Assembly (NCBI RefSeq): GCF_900112005.1
Contig: NZ_FOKK01000011.1
Span: forward strand, 62,001 to 126,000
Source of the DNA: Algoriphagus aquimarinus
GTDB taxonomy: Bacteria; Bacteroidota; Bacteroidia; Cytophagales; Cyclobacteriaceae
Reading direction: 5' to 3'
DNA: 64,000 nt
Of this stretch, positions 1-10,500 are shown one piece after another. A model generated the notes under the pieces. That model was not told the DNA's origin, ran no database searches, and saw only the letters and a list, made by a program, of their open reading frames with translations. Numbering within the stretch: the stretch's first letter is position 1; each line of letters starts with the position of its first letter. The translations under genes and the position numbers were made by a program.

Positions 1-303
1 CGACACGGAAAGAGGAAATCCTAAGTAATCAATCTCCGGAAAATCCATAGCATCTTCTGCCCCGCGAACATTAGCTACAATAGCCAATAATTTACTCTTA
101 GCATTATGCAAATCCAGCAAGCTCAACACTTCTGCTGTATCTCGCATCTGTGGGATAGCCTTTGGGCTTACAAAGCTCCCAAAATCAATGGTATCAAAAC
201 CGACTTCCAATAATTGATTGATATAAGCAGCCTTAATCGCTGTATCAATGAATTCCGGAATTCCCTGCATCGCATCGCGCGGACACTCTATCAATTTTAT
301 CAT
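1..303 (-). CDS. Hydroxymethylglutaryl-CoA lyase-like protein, 3'-truncated by window edge
   Basis: The first 101 codons of a gene that runs off the left edge are visible; the start is the ATG at 303. The N-terminus IECPRDAMQG matches the phosphate-binding/catalytic Arg-Asp motif that opens the HMGL-like TIM barrel (usually V-GPRDGLQ). It is followed by a segment reading GFDTIDFGSFVSPKAIPQM, which is typical of HMG-CoA lyases (cleavage of HMG-CoA to acetoacetate and acetyl-CoA, leucine degradation). The rest of the barrel and the metal-binding histidines lie outside the window, so the exact substrate cannot be settled; homocitrate-synthase-type relatives share the fold. It transcribes away from the lipoprotein gene at 643. 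Confidence 0.75.
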   Translation of the reverse strand, partial: MIKLIECPRDAMQGIPEFIDTAIKAAYINQLLEVGFDTIDFGSFVSPKAIPQMRDTAEVLSLLDLHNAKSKLLAIVANVRGAEDAMDFPEIDYLGFPLSVS

Positions 304-642
304 GATCCAAGTTACCAAAGATCATTTACTCCCAAACAATATTTTGCACGAAGTATGACTCTTACTGATAATCAACTTCCTAACTAAGCTAAAAAAAATG
401 GCTTTTAGTCTCTACCAAAATGTACTTATCATGGAAAAATTGGGTAATAATAATCTTAAACTGGGGAAAATCTATGACACTCACATTTCAATCACTCCAA
501 ACAAAATAGGCGTTTACAGCCAATAAAAGCACTTTTTATACCTTAGCACTTCCGCAACGAAGGATTGGAAACACTATTGCAACGGTATGGATAGATTCAA
601 CCATCAAAACCTTTAAATTTTACAACCAAACCAATCTTGAAA
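304..642. other. Intergenic region between divergent genes
   Basis: 339 bases between the minus-strand lyase-like gene and the plus-strand lipoprotein gene. It is AT-rich and must hold both promoters. I found no clean TAnnTTTG element, no riboswitch fold and no convincing inverted repeat, and no short ORF with a credible start. Confidence 0.5.
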
Positions 643-1164
643 ATGAAAACTAAAGCAATTTTAACTATCGGAGCAGCAGTAGTAGCCTTGTATTCTTGTG
701 ATACGAAAAATTACACCGAAGCAGATCGAGTTCAGGTCACTAAGAACTTAGAAAGTTATGTAGACAGTGTAGAAAATGCTGTCAAAATGGTACCTGTTCA
801 TAACTGGTCTGTGATCGACGAAAGATATGACAGCCTAGATTCAAGAGCCGAGAAAGTTTACAAGGACTTGGATATTGAGGATGACAATCTGGACATGATC
901 GAAGAACGCTACGAAGTAGCTATAAAAAATGGTAAAGCAGAAGCTGAAAACTTCGAAAGAACTGCCGATATGCACATGAAAAATGTGGAAACTTGGTGGG
1001 ACAAAACTTCAGCTGAAATAGAAAAGGGCGCTAAAAATACAGCTGATGATATCGAAGATGCCACTCAGGAAAGTATGGATTGGCTAGAGAAAAACTTTGA
1101 TAAACTAGACGACAATTCTAAAAAGAAATATGAAGATATCACCTTGAAACTTCGTAAAGATTAA
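643..1164 (+). CDS. Small acidic helical lipoprotein, function unknown
   Basis: A 173-residue protein starting at the ATG at 643; an in-frame TTG two codons upstream (637) is a less likely start. The N-terminus is a lipoprotein signal peptide: lysines, a hydrophobic stretch, then the lipobox LYSC with the acylated Cys near residue 19. The mature part is very rich in Glu, Asp and Lys and looks almost entirely helical, with no recognisable catalytic motif; a WWDK segment and several amphipathic heptads suggest a coiled or bundled helix. It is probably a periplasm-facing or outer-membrane-anchored lipoprotein. I do not recognise the family. It stands alone and ends at a terminator shared with metF. 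Confidence 0.8.
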   Translation: MKTKAILTIGAAVVALYSCDTKNYTEADRVQVTKNLESYVDSVENAVKMVPVHNWSVIDERYDSLDSRAEKVYKDLDIEDDNLDMIEERYEVAIKNGKAEAENFERTADMHMKNVETWWDKTSAEIEKGAKNTADDIEDATQESMDWLEKNFDKLDDNSKKKYEDITLKLRKD

Positions 1165-1180
1165 GAAATAATCTAACTGA

Positions 1181-1216
1181 AAAAAGCCTTCTGAATTAAA
1201 TTCAGAAGGCTTTTTT
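1181..1216. terminator. Bidirectional rho-independent terminator
   Basis: A-tract, then inverted repeat GCCTTCTGAATT/AATTCAGAAGGC, then a T-tract. The hairpin has A and T runs on both sides and sits between convergent genes (lipoprotein on plus, metF on minus), so it can serve both. Confidence 0.85.
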
Positions 1217-1235
1217 ATGTCTAAAATCACGAAAT

Positions 1236-2189
1236 CTAGAATATTTCTTTAGCTATTTTATAAGTCGTATCGGCTTTACTCATGGTGTAGAAATGTAGGG
1301 AAGGCACATTCTGTTTCACCAATTCCTTACACTGCTGAATAGACCATTCTATCCCCACCTCTTTCACTTCTGCATTTGTCTTACACTTATACAATTCATC
1401 CATCAAAGGATCAGGTAAGTCCAAAAAGAAAGTTCTTGGCAGCATGGTAATCTGTCCTAGGGTAGTAATTGGTTTGATTCCAGGTATGATCGGAACAGAA
1501 ATACCTGCCGCACGAACCTGATCCACAAACTCAAAGTATTTCTGATTGTCAAAAAACATCTGAGTGACGATGTACTCAGCTCCTTTTTCAACTTTTTCTT
1601 TCAGGTATTTCAAATCGAATTTCAGAGAAGGTGCCTCGAAGTGCTTCTCAGGATAACCCGCCACTCCCACACAAAAATCTGTCTGAAATCCTATCTCCGT
1701 TTCCTCATGAAGATATCTCCCTTCATTCATTCTCAAAATCTGCTCGACCAATTCACTGGCATAACCATGACCCTCTGCCTCAGCGATAAACTTACCTTCA
1801 CTCTTAGGTGCATCACCGCGAAGTGCCAATACATTTTCTACCCCGATGAAGTTTAGATCGATCAGAGCATTCTCTGTCTCTTCTCTGGTAAATCCTCCAC
1901 ATAGCAAGTGCGGAACAGCATCTATGTGAAAACGATTCATAATCGCCGCACAGATTCCTACCGTGCCAGGGCGCTTTTTTGTACTGATTTTCTCCAGTAA
2001 TCCGTTGGGATGCTTCTTATATATATACTCTTCTCTGTGATAAGTAACGTCTACAAAAGGAGGTTTAAAGTCCATCAAAGGAGAAATCCCTTCAAGCAAT
2101 TCTTTCAAACTTTGGCCTTTCAGCGGAGGAAGTATTTCGAAGGAAAACAGCGTTTCTTTAGCGCTCCCTAAGTGTTCTGTTATTTTCAT
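1236..2189 (-). CDS. metF: Methylenetetrahydrofolate reductase MetF
   Basis: 317 residues, the normal length for bacterial MetF, which reduces 5,10-methylene-THF to 5-methyl-THF, the methyl donor for methionine synthase. The N-terminal SFEILPP segment carries the catalytic Glu, ALRGDAPK matches the flavin/folate-site Asp motif, and YIVTQMFFD matches the conserved TQ.FFD strand of the FAD-binding TIM barrel. Its ATG overlaps the last four bases of the upstream cobalamin MetH gene, so it is probably translationally coupled and transcribed as the third gene of a methionine operon controlled by the SAM riboswitch at 6003-6099. Confidence 0.95.
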   Translation of the reverse strand: MKITEHLGSAKETLFSFEILPPLKGQSLKELLEGISPLMDFKPPFVDVTYHREEYIYKKHPNGLLEKISTKKRPGTVGICAAIMNRFHIDAVPHLLCGGFTREETENALIDLNFIGVENVLALRGDAPKSEGKFIAEAEGHGYASELVEQILRMNEGRYLHEETEIGFQTDFCVGVAGYPEKHFEAPSLKFDLKYLKEKVEKGAEYIVTQMFFDNQKYFEFVDQVRAAGISVPIIPGIKPITTLGQITMLPRTFFLDLPDPLMDELYKCKTNAEVKEVGIEWSIQQCKELVKQNVPSLHFYTMSKADTTYKIAKEIF

Positions 2190-4879
2190 AAGGTAGGTTC
2201 TGCAAGGGTTAAATTAGGTTGATAAGCTAGATTTGGAGATAATAATCGCTCTGCATCTTTAAGCGAAATTCCTTTACGCTCAGCATAGCTGGCTACTTGA
2301 TCCTCTCCTATTTTTCCAAGACCAAAATATTTACTTTCAGGGTTTCCAAAGAAATAACCGGACACCGAAGAAGTTGGATACATCGCATAGCTTGATGTCA
2401 ACTCTATCCCTATCTCATTTTCCATATCCAGAAGCTGTGAAATAGTAATTTTCTCTGAGTGTTCGGGACAGGCAGGATAACCCGGTGCAGGTCTGATACC
2501 AGGATATTCTTCTCGAATCAAAGAGTCATTTTCAAGATTTTCATCCTGAGAATACCCCCAATAGTCTTTTCTCACTTGTTCGTGAATGTATTCAGCTGCA
2601 GCCTCAGCAAGCCTATCTGCAATAGATTTGAACATGATATCATTGTAATCATCTCCATCCTTTTGAAACTCAGCAAGCTTGGTTTCCATACCAATACCCG
2701 AAGTCACCGCGAAGCAACCTAAGTAATCGGTCTGCGATGGATGTAGATAGTCAGCTAAAGAACGGTTAGGTACACCTTTACCTTTTTTACCCTGCTGACG
2801 CAAAAAGTGAAAAGAAGCGGTCTGCTTACCTTCCAAATCAAATACAGCTGCGTCATCATCCGAGCGTTGAACTGGGTATAGTCCGAAAACAGCATTTGCG
2901 GAAAGCCACTTTTCAGCAATCGCCTTATCAAGCATTTCATTCGCTTCATCGTAGACCTTCTTTGCCTCCAATCCCACTACAGGATCTGCGAAAATCTTTG
3001 GAAATTTCCCACTTAGCATCCAAGTACTGAAGAAAGGAGTCCAATCAATGTACTTTCGTACTACATTCAAATCCAGATCCTTAAGTACTGTCCTGCCAAG
3101 TTTTTTAGGAACTACAGGCACATAAGAGTCCCAGTCCATCTCCACTGGATTGGCTTTGGCTTGCTCATAAGTCACCAATTGCTTGAGTGATTGCTTTGCC
3201 TCGTGCTCTATGCGAAGCTGCTTGTAAATTTCTTTGTATTTCAGTCTATAGGCTTCTTTCGTTTCTTCAGAAATAGCCTCTCCAGCGATGGGTACAGACT
3301 TACTCGCATCCATCACATGGATTACTGTACCACTGTAAACGGGATCTATTTTAACAGCAGTATGAATTCTAGAGGTGGTAGCACCTCCGATGAGTAAAGG
3401 AATCTTAATTCCCTGACGCTCCATTTCTGAAGCTACGTTCACCATTTCATCCAAAGAAGGCGTAATCAAACCACTCAGTCCGATAATATCCACCTTATTC
3501 TTTACTGCTTCATCTATAATCTTCTGAGCATCCACCATCACACCCAAATCGATGATTTGATAGCTATTACAGGCCAAAACCACACCCACGATATTCTTAC
3601 CTATATCATGCACGTCGCCTTTCACAGTTGCCAAAAGAATTTTTTTCAAGGTAGACACTTCTCCTTCTTCTGGAAGTGGCATAAATGGCTCTAGATAGGC
3701 CACTGCCTTTTTCATCACACGGGCAGATTTCACCACTTGCGGAAGGAACATTTTTCCTTCACCGAAAAGATCACCAACTACATTCATTCCATCCATCAAG
3801 GGACCTTCGATCACCTTCAGCGGATTCTTTAATTCTATCCTTGCCTCCTCTGTATCTTCTACAATAAAATCCAAAATCCCCTTCACCAGTGCATGCTCCA
3901 TTCGCTTGGACACAGGATCAGAACGCCAAGCTTCATTGACAACTTCCTTCTTATCTGCCGACTTTACTGTCTCAGCAAAGTCAAGCATACGCTCAGTTGC
4001 ATCTTCTCTACGATCAAAAAGCACATCTTCCACTCTCTCCAACAAATCCTTAGGAATATCATCATAGATCTCCAACATGCTAGGATTTACTATCCCCATG
4101 TCCATCCCGCTTTTGATCGCGTGGTATAAGAAAGCCGCATGCATTGCTTCTCTTACCGGATTATTTCCTCGGAAAGAAAAACTCACATTACTCACTCCTC
4201 CACTGACTTTGGCGCCAGGAAGGTTTGCTTTGATCCACTTAGTAGCTCCAAAAAAGTCCAGCGCATTCTTTTTATGCTCGTCCATTCCCGTTGCTACAGG
4301 GAAAATATTAGGGTCAAAAATGATGTCCTGAGGATTAAATCTCACTTGATCCACTAGGACTCTATAACTTCTCTCGCAGATTTCGATTCGTCTTTCGTAG
4401 GTATCGGCCTGTCCATCCTCATCAAAAGCCATCACTACTACTGCAGCCCCGAACTTCTTCACAGTCTTGGCTTGCTGTATAAATTCTTCCTCGCCGTTTT
4501 TCAGAGAAATAGAATTGACAATCCCTTTTCCCTGCACACACTTCAATCCCGCTACGATGATCTTCCACTTGGAACTATCGATCATAATCGGAATTCTAGA
4601 AATTTCTGGTTCCGAAGCAATCAGATTGAGGAATTTAACCATGGCGAATTCCCCATCAAGCATTCCTTCATCCATACAGACATCGAGCACCTGAGCTCCC
4701 CCACGCACCTGATCCAAGGCTACTTCTAGCGCTTCATCATAGTTTCCATTCAGTATCAAACGGGCAAATTTCTTCGAACCAGTAATATTGGTTCGCTCAC
4801 CTATATTGACAAAGTTGATTTCTGGAGTAAAAACCAGAGGCTCTAAGCCTGATAGTTTCATGTAATTAGTTCTTGCCAT
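2186..4879 (-). CDS. metH: Methionine synthase MetH, C-terminal part (folate, cobalamin and activation domains)
   Basis: 897 residues that correspond to E. coli MetH without its homocysteine domain. In order: pterin-binding barrel (about 20-280, [14 protein letters not shown] start), cobalamin cap (about 310-400), B12-binding Rossmann domain with the DVHDIGKN motif whose His424 should ligate cobalt, and the AdoMet-binding reactivation domain (about 560-890) with [12 protein letters not shown]. It transfers the methyl group from methyl-THF to cobalamin and on to homocysteine bound by the partner protein encoded just upstream (4-bp gap). The activation domain is intact, so repair of oxidised cob(II)alamin should be possible. 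Downstream it overlaps metF. Confidence 0.95.
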   Translation of the reverse strand: MARTNYMKLSGLEPLVFTPEINFVNIGERTNITGSKKFARLILNGNYDEALEVALDQVRGGAQVLDVCMDEGMLDGEFAMVKFLNLIASEPEISRIPIMIDSSKWKIIVAGLKCVQGKGIVNSISLKNGEEEFIQQAKTVKKFGAAVVVMAFDEDGQADTYERRIEICERSYRVLVDQVRFNPQDIIFDPNIFPVATGMDEHKKNALDFFGATKWIKANLPGAKVSGGVSNVSFSFRGNNPVREAMHAAFLYHAIKSGMDMGIVNPSMLEIYDDIPKDLLERVEDVLFDRREDATERMLDFAETVKSADKKEVVNEAWRSDPVSKRMEHALVKGILDFIVEDTEEARIELKNPLKVIEGPLMDGMNVVGDLFGEGKMFLPQVVKSARVMKKAVAYLEPFMPLPEEGEVSTLKKILLATVKGDVHDIGKNIVGVVLACNSYQIIDLGVMVDAQKIIDEAVKNKVDIIGLSGLITPSLDEMVNVASEMERQGIKIPLLIGGATTSRIHTAVKIDPVYSGTVIHVMDASKSVPIAGEAISEETKEAYRLKYKEIYKQLRIEHEAKQSLKQLVTYEQAKANPVEMDWDSYVPVVPKKLGRTVLKDLDLNVVRKYIDWTPFFSTWMLSGKFPKIFADPVVGLEAKKVYDEANEMLDKAIAEKWLSANAVFGLYPVQRSDDDAAVFDLEGKQTASFHFLRQQGKKGKGVPNRSLADYLHPSQTDYLGCFAVTSGIGMETKLAEFQKDGDDYNDIMFKSIADRLAEAAAEYIHEQVRKDYWGYSQDENLENDSLIREEYPGIRPAPGYPACPEHSEKITISQLLDMENEIGIELTSSYAMYPTSSVSGYFFGNPESKYFGLGKIGEDQVASYAERKGISLKDAERLLSPNLAYQPNLTLAEPTL

Positions 4880-4883
4880 CTTC

Positions 4884-5936
4884 TCAGTCCAACGTTTCTT
4901 CTAATTCTTCTTCTTGTAATTTTCTAGGCTGAAAATTAGCAGCCATATGTGCCAGAGCTGAAATATGCTCAGGCGTAGTTCCACAGCATCCTCCCAGAAT
5001 ATTCAGCATTCCTTCTTTCAAAAAGTCTCTTACCTGATCAGCCATCTCATTGGCTCCCTGATCGTATTGCCCAAATTCATTTGGCAACCCTGCATTAGGA
5101 TAAGCACTCACGTAGAACGGAGCCTTTTGCGCCAACACTTTCAAGTAAGGTCTCAATTCCTTGGCTCCCAGAGCACAATTCAATCCAACTGAAAGCAGAG
5201 GAACATGAGATATTGAGATCAAAAATGCTTCGGTAGTCTGTCCAGATAGTGTGCGTCCTGAAGCATCCGTGATAGTACCTGAAATCATTATAGGTATACC
5301 TCCCTCTTTTGGATCAAGTGGAATGCCTCTCTCCTCGAATACTTCCTGAATCGCATACAAAGCCGCCTTTGCATTAAGGGTATCAAAAATTGTTTCTACC
5401 AAAATGATATCTGCCCCTCCATCCAACAACCCACGTACTTGCTCAGAATAGGCTTCAGCAAGCTGATCAAAAGTAACTGCACGATAGCCTGGATCATTCA
5501 CATCTGGTGAAAGAGAAGCCGTTCTATTCGTAGGACCAATAGCTCCAGCCACAAAGCGCGGCTTATCAGGGTTCTTCGCTGTAAACTCATCAGCTACCTC
5601 TCTTGCAAGCTTTGCTGATTCTACATTAATGGAATATGCCAAATGAGAGAGCTCATAATCTGCTTGAGCTATTGTGGTGGCAGAAAAAGTATTAGTTTCT
5701 ATTATGTCCGCTCCAGCCTTGAAGTATTCGGCATGAATATCCTTGATAATCTGAGGTTTGCTCAGAGATAAAAGGTCATTATTCCCCTTTAACGATTTGG
5801 GATGTGAGGCCAGTTCAGGAGTACGAAAATCTTCCTCCGTAAGTGTATATCGCTGAATCATGGTCCCCATGGCTCCATCGAGTATCAATATTCTCTGAGA
5901 AAGTTGTTGAAGTAGGGATTCCGTTCTGTTTTGCAT
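4884..5936 (-). CDS. metH: Methionine synthase homocysteine-binding half (split MetH)
   Basis: 350 residues matching only the homocysteine S-methyltransferase barrel of MetH. It opens with [14 protein letters not shown], and the three zinc ligands are visible: the Cys of GLNCALG near residue 253 and the pair Cys317-Cys318 in GGCCGTTP. The folate, cobalamin and activation domains are in the next gene, so the four-domain enzyme is encoded as two proteins; both frames are open and the junction lies at a domain boundary, which argues for a stable gene split, not a frameshift. First gene of the operon; its leader carries an S-box riboswitch. Confidence 0.93.
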   Translation of the reverse strand: MQNRTESLLQQLSQRILILDGAMGTMIQRYTLTEEDFRTPELASHPKSLKGNNDLLSLSKPQIIKDIHAEYFKAGADIIETNTFSATTIAQADYELSHLAYSINVESAKLAREVADEFTAKNPDKPRFVAGAIGPTNRTASLSPDVNDPGYRAVTFDQLAEAYSEQVRGLLDGGADIILVETIFDTLNAKAALYAIQEVFEERGIPLDPKEGGIPIMISGTITDASGRTLSGQTTEAFLISISHVPLLSVGLNCALGAKELRPYLKVLAQKAPFYVSAYPNAGLPNEFGQYDQGANEMADQVRDFLKEGMLNILGGCCGTTPEHISALAHMAANFQPRKLQEEELEETLD

Positions 5937-6002
5937 ACTAATCTTTCGTTAATCTAAAAGCTTGTCGAGCAACACACGGAGATAAGTACAAAGTACTAGT
6001 CC

Positions 6003-6099
6003 GCTCATCTGTTTCCGGAAATCCGGAATGGGAGTTAGCACCTTATTCTCAGGTTGCTAAGACGTCATAGGGCCCTTCCCTCGGTCTTTCTCGATAAGC
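6003..6099 (-). ncRNA. SAM-I (S-box) riboswitch in the metH-metF leader
   Basis: On the minus strand the element contains the S-box core pieces in order: GAGGGAAGGGCCC, then CTTAGCAACCTG, then AAGGTGCTAACTCCC, and it is closed by a P1 helix formed by GCTTATC (6099-6093) and GATGAGC (6009-6003). A further stem, TTCCGGATTTCCGGAA, forms the P4-like arm. S-box RNAs bind S-adenosylmethionine and turn off methionine genes, which fits the downstream metH/metF operon. There is no obvious U-tract terminator before the start codon at 5936, so the expression platform is uncertain; see the findings for an alternative pairing. Confidence 0.9.
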
Positions 6100-6103
6100 A
6101 ACT

Positions 6104-6111
6104 CAAAGGTA
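6104..6111 (-). promoter_or_regulatory. Candidate -7 element of the metH operon promoter
   Basis: The minus strand reads TACCTTTG, an exact match to the Bacteroidota -7 consensus TAnnTTTG. It lies five bases before the P1 helix of the SAM riboswitch, so transcription would begin almost exactly at the riboswitch. The upstream -33 box is weak (a T-rich stretch). Confidence 0.6.
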
Positions 6112-6191
6112 ATAGCATTTTGACAATAAAACAGCGGTTTCCCTTAAAAGGACTTACTAAAAATAGAATTGCATTACCAAAACCATAAAAA

Positions 6192-7508
6192 CTATGGTCT
6201 CACTCCTACTCCAAAACTTAAGTATGGGCCGGCCATATAACTTGACATACTGAAATCCCCAAGTTTATAATTAGCCAATGGGATTTCATATCCAGCTGCT
6301 GCAGTAAACACTAAATCAAACAATTTTCTTTTAGTCATCGGTATTCCAAATTCAGCAAAAACCTCTGGCTTCACCATTAAACCACTGTTTTTCAAATACC
6401 CGTCAAATTCTCTCTGCTCAAATAACTCTGGAAAATCAGGCTTATTTTCCGTCATAAGTGTATAACGAATATTTCCATAACCAAGCCCTGCGAGAGCTCC
6501 CAAACCAAAATTTCTATATTCAATCAGGTTATAACCAAAATTTCCATAAACTCTCAGGCTATTCAAAGAATGCTCCTTATTCGTCTCAGCATCGCCATGC
6601 AAGGCTAGATTGTAGAGTTCTGCTCCATATAATATCCGCTCCGTATTTCCAAGAATCCTCAATCCCCAGTTTGTAGGAGTACCGTTCAGCGGATTAATTC
6701 CTGCATCCTCTAATTTGGCGTTGAATTCCTTAGCTGAAGAAAAATGCACACCTCGTATAAGTGAAATACCTATGCTTGCATCTTTGTAGAAGAAATTCCG
6801 ATCCGGAAGTGAAATTCCAGCTCCCACTCTTATAAATGCTCCACTCTGTGCATTGTCAAAAGAAACTCCCTTCATATTCCATTTCCCTTCCAATGGACTG
6901 AAAGAATATCCAACCTTAGTGATAATTTGAAATGCTTCTTGTCTGTTGGGTAGATCAAAATCATAGCTTAACTGGAAACCTATCTCAGTCAGAAAATTAC
7001 CATAATGAAATGTTCCTTTTTGAATATCCTTTTCTCTAAGAACAAAACCTTGCTCTGGGTTAGCTAAAAAAGATTCTAAATCATCGGGCTTTTCAGAGGG
7101 TAACATCTGAAAATTGAGAAAGCCAACTCCCAAAGACATGTAGTGTATAAGCTGAAAACGGGATTCTTCCGTAAATGCATAGCCAATATTAAGCAAGGCT
7201 CTGGATGTGCGATAGTTCATTCTAAAATCGTCCAGTTCACTCACTCCTCCTCTATTGTGGAACACATCCATTCCAATCACAAAATCATTGATCCTAGCTT
7301 GATACCCTAATCCAAGTGTTTGATACCTATTTTGCAAACCAGTCAATCCACGTTCTTCGAGCATTTTATCAAACTGATTGAGTTTTCCGCCTGAAGTACC
7401 TAACAATGCATAGAAAGTCGATCGTTTGGTCATTAACTGCTGAGCATGTGTTTCAGCAACTATAAAAAAAATAAAAAACAGTAGTATGGATTTATTAAAA
7501 AGAGGCAT
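6192..7508 (-). CDS. Outer-membrane beta-barrel protein with duplicated halves, function unknown
   Basis: 438 residues with a signal peptide ending near THAQQ. The mature protein is made of alternating hydrophobic/polar strands with frequent Gly and aromatic residues and ends in FGVGVRP, as in beta-barrels. The two halves resemble each other: residues about 25-235 and about 240-438 each contain an F-(D/N)-x-L-E-x-x-G start, a KPD...E loop segment after a G-G-x-G strand, and a GAGI/GVGV end. It is therefore probably a tandem barrel or one large barrel from a duplication. No enzymatic or TonB motif is visible. It is separated from the riboswitch promoter by less than 100 bases and reads the same way. 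Confidence 0.75.
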   Translation of the reverse strand: MPLFNKSILLFFIFFIVAETHAQQLMTKRSTFYALLGTSGGKLNQFDKMLEERGLTGLQNRYQTLGLGYQARINDFVIGMDVFHNRGGVSELDDFRMNYRTSRALLNIGYAFTEESRFQLIHYMSLGVGFLNFQMLPSEKPDDLESFLANPEQGFVLREKDIQKGTFHYGNFLTEIGFQLSYDFDLPNRQEAFQIITKVGYSFSPLEGKWNMKGVSFDNAQSGAFIRVGAGISLPDRNFFYKDASIGISLIRGVHFSSAKEFNAKLEDAGINPLNGTPTNWGLRILGNTERILYGAELYNLALHGDAETNKEHSLNSLRVYGNFGYNLIEYRNFGLGALAGLGYGNIRYTLMTENKPDFPELFEQREFDGYLKNSGLMVKPEVFAEFGIPMTKRKLFDLVFTAAAGYEIPLANYKLGDFSMSSYMAGPYLSFGVGVRP

Positions 7509-7577
7509 TGAATGGTCGATTTGTAATAAGCTGGCGTGAATCCATAGCCCACAGGCAAAATTAATGCTAAACCGATT

Positions 7578-10500
7578 TTAACTGCGATCTTTTGGCTTCA
7601 GATATTCTGTTACTTTCTGATACAAGCCTTCAGGACTGAATGGTTTTTCCACAAAATCATCAATCTTAAATTCATCCATCTCTGCTTTAATCTCCTGATA
7701 GGAACTGGCAGAAAGAACTAAAATGGGCACTTGAGCTTTGAGGGAATCACTGTTTTCACGAATCATTTTTGCTACCGAAAACCCATCCAAGACTGGCATC
7801 TGTATGTCTAACAGCACTATATCAAATTCCGCTTTTTCGTATTCATCAATTGCCTCCTGACCATCTGAGGCAATGACTAGATTTCCAACATGCCATTTTT
7901 TAAGAAATTTCTTGATCAAAATCTGGTTTACGACATTATCTTCTGCCACCAGAATAGACACATCATGCAAAGACTTTTCTCTATTCTCTATCGCTTGAGT
8001 AATACCAAAATTATTTTCTTCCACACTAGTAAATTTCAATGTAAACTCGAAGTTTGTACCAACATTAAGGCTTGACGATACCTCAATTCTCGCGCCGTGA
8101 AGTTCTACTAATCTTTTTACAATAGCTAGTCCTAGCCCCGTGCCTCCAAACTTACGAGTGGTGTCTGTGGATGCTTGCGTAAATGCTTCGAAAATTAAAT
8201 CTAGCTTATCTTCCGGAATTCCTATTCCAGTGTCTTGTAGTCCAAATTTGATTTCACATTCATTATTAGATGCGGAGACTAATTGCAGATTAAGACGAAT
8301 CTGCCCATCATTAGTAAATTTGATGGCATTGGAAAGCAAATTATTAATGATTTGACTTATCCGAACCGAATCACCAATTAGAGTGTGAGGAATTTCACCA
8401 TCAATTTCAGCACTAATTTTAATTCCTTTTTCCTTCGCTTGAAAACTGTAAGAATGTATAATTCGATTTATTAAAACCCTTAAATCAAAGGAGATACTTT
8501 CTAATTCTACTTTACCCGAATCCATTTTATTATAATCAAGGATATCATTGATGAGCACCATCAGGTTCTCTGCTGAAAATTGTAAGGTATTGAGAATTTC
8601 TAATTGGTCTTCCCTTGGGTTTTCTTCCACCAGTAAATGGGACAACCCTATCACCGCGCTCATCGGAGTACGTATCTCATGGCTCATAATCGATAGAAAC
8701 TGCGATTTCACTCGGGATGCTTCCTCTGCTCTTACCTTTGCATGAAACAAATCCTTTTGAGTCTGTTTTAACTCCGTAATATCTCTTGCTATTCCCGTAT
8801 AATTGCGCCCTCCTCCATCTCTATCATAAACCATTTTTCCGTTGGAGCTAAACACACAATAATGTCCATTTAAATGCTTCACTCGGAATTCTAAGTATTG
8901 GTTTTCAGCCAAAAAGTCACGGGTTTCTCCAAGCATGGATTGGAATACATCCAGATCCTCAGGATTCAAGTAATTTAATATGCTTTTACCTATTACATCT
9001 TCAGCTGCATACCCTAAAAATTGCTGAACGTTCGGAGATATATACGACAGTTCAAATGTCTCAGATAGCGAGAAAATAATCTCAGTAGATTCTTCTACCA
9101 GAGTCCTATACTTTTCCTCTGACTTTAAAAGATTTTCTTTTGTCTGTTGCTCCTCCGTTTTATCCCTAACCACGCTCAAGGCATACTTCACTTCACCATT
9201 CTCAATGATAGGTCTGATGATGCGATGATAAAATCGCTTCTTAAAAGTAAACTCAGTCTCAACTATTTCTCTATCTATATAAACCTGATGAATTATCGTT
9301 TCCAGCTTGGCATAATCAGTCAGGGATATTTCGGATATATTTTTACCTTCAAAATCGAAACGAGACATCTCCCAATGATCAAAGTTTGTACCCTCAGCTA
9401 AAATGAAATTCCTGTCTTTATCGAGTAAAAAGATATTAATCCCAGGAATATTAGCAGCCAGTATACGGTACAACTTATCTTTTTCTTTATTGTAAATCTC
9501 TAGGTTTTTGCGATCTGTAATATCCTGCAAATAGCCTTCATGCATGATAATATCCCCCTTGTCATTCAACACATCATAGGTTCGATCTTCTACCCACGCG
9601 TAAGTTCCATCTGACTTCCTGAACCTATATTCTCCAGAAACTGATGGGATTCCTGTAGCTCCTTTTGAATTTTCTGCGTGGAATCTAATGTTTTTTGCAT
9701 CGTCCGGATGAAGAAAATCCACAAATGAGATTGATTTCAGCTCCGTCGACTTATATCCATATTGAAGTATATTTTCTGAGATATACTTAATGATATAAGA
9801 TTTTTCGGGATCTACTCGAAATAGCACTGCAGAACTGTTTTCCACTATCATTTGTGCGCGCTTAGCCACACGCTCATTTTCATACTTTTCTGCTAGGCTA
9901 CGCAAAATGAAAGAATAGCCAATGAGGTCTTCCTGCTCAGCCTGAAACTTCTGAATAGAAATTTCAAAAGGGGTAGACTCAGTATAACTATTCTCTAAAT
10001 AGGCTACCTTTTTCCATTGCTCCCCAACTTTCAATGCAGAAGAAACCTCCTTTAAACCTAACCCATCATCCAGCTTCAGCTTAAATAATTCGCCTATTTG
10101 ACCTGAAAATCCAGAAGTTGATTCAGGACAACACAGAAGAATTGCCGCTTCATTCAAAAAAATCACATCTAGATTCAAATCTGTCACTAAGATTGGATCA
10201 CTTACCTGTGCCAATATTTGGGATTGTAACTTCAGGTAATTCTCAGTCGCTCTTCTATGAGTGATATCATTACAAAAACCAAAAACTTCTAGACCTTGGG
10301 TTAGCGCATCTTTCCTGGCTTCGATTTCATAATTGATATACGTGAATTTCCCAAGTCTATTTTTAATCACAAATTCACCGGAAGCTTTACTCAACTCCTT
10401 AATGACCTTTTTGAGATTCTTTAAAAAATCAGGTCTGCTCGATTTCTCGATTTTATAAAGCAACGTTGGAAAATCCGCAGCCCCCAAGTCTCCTTCGAAT

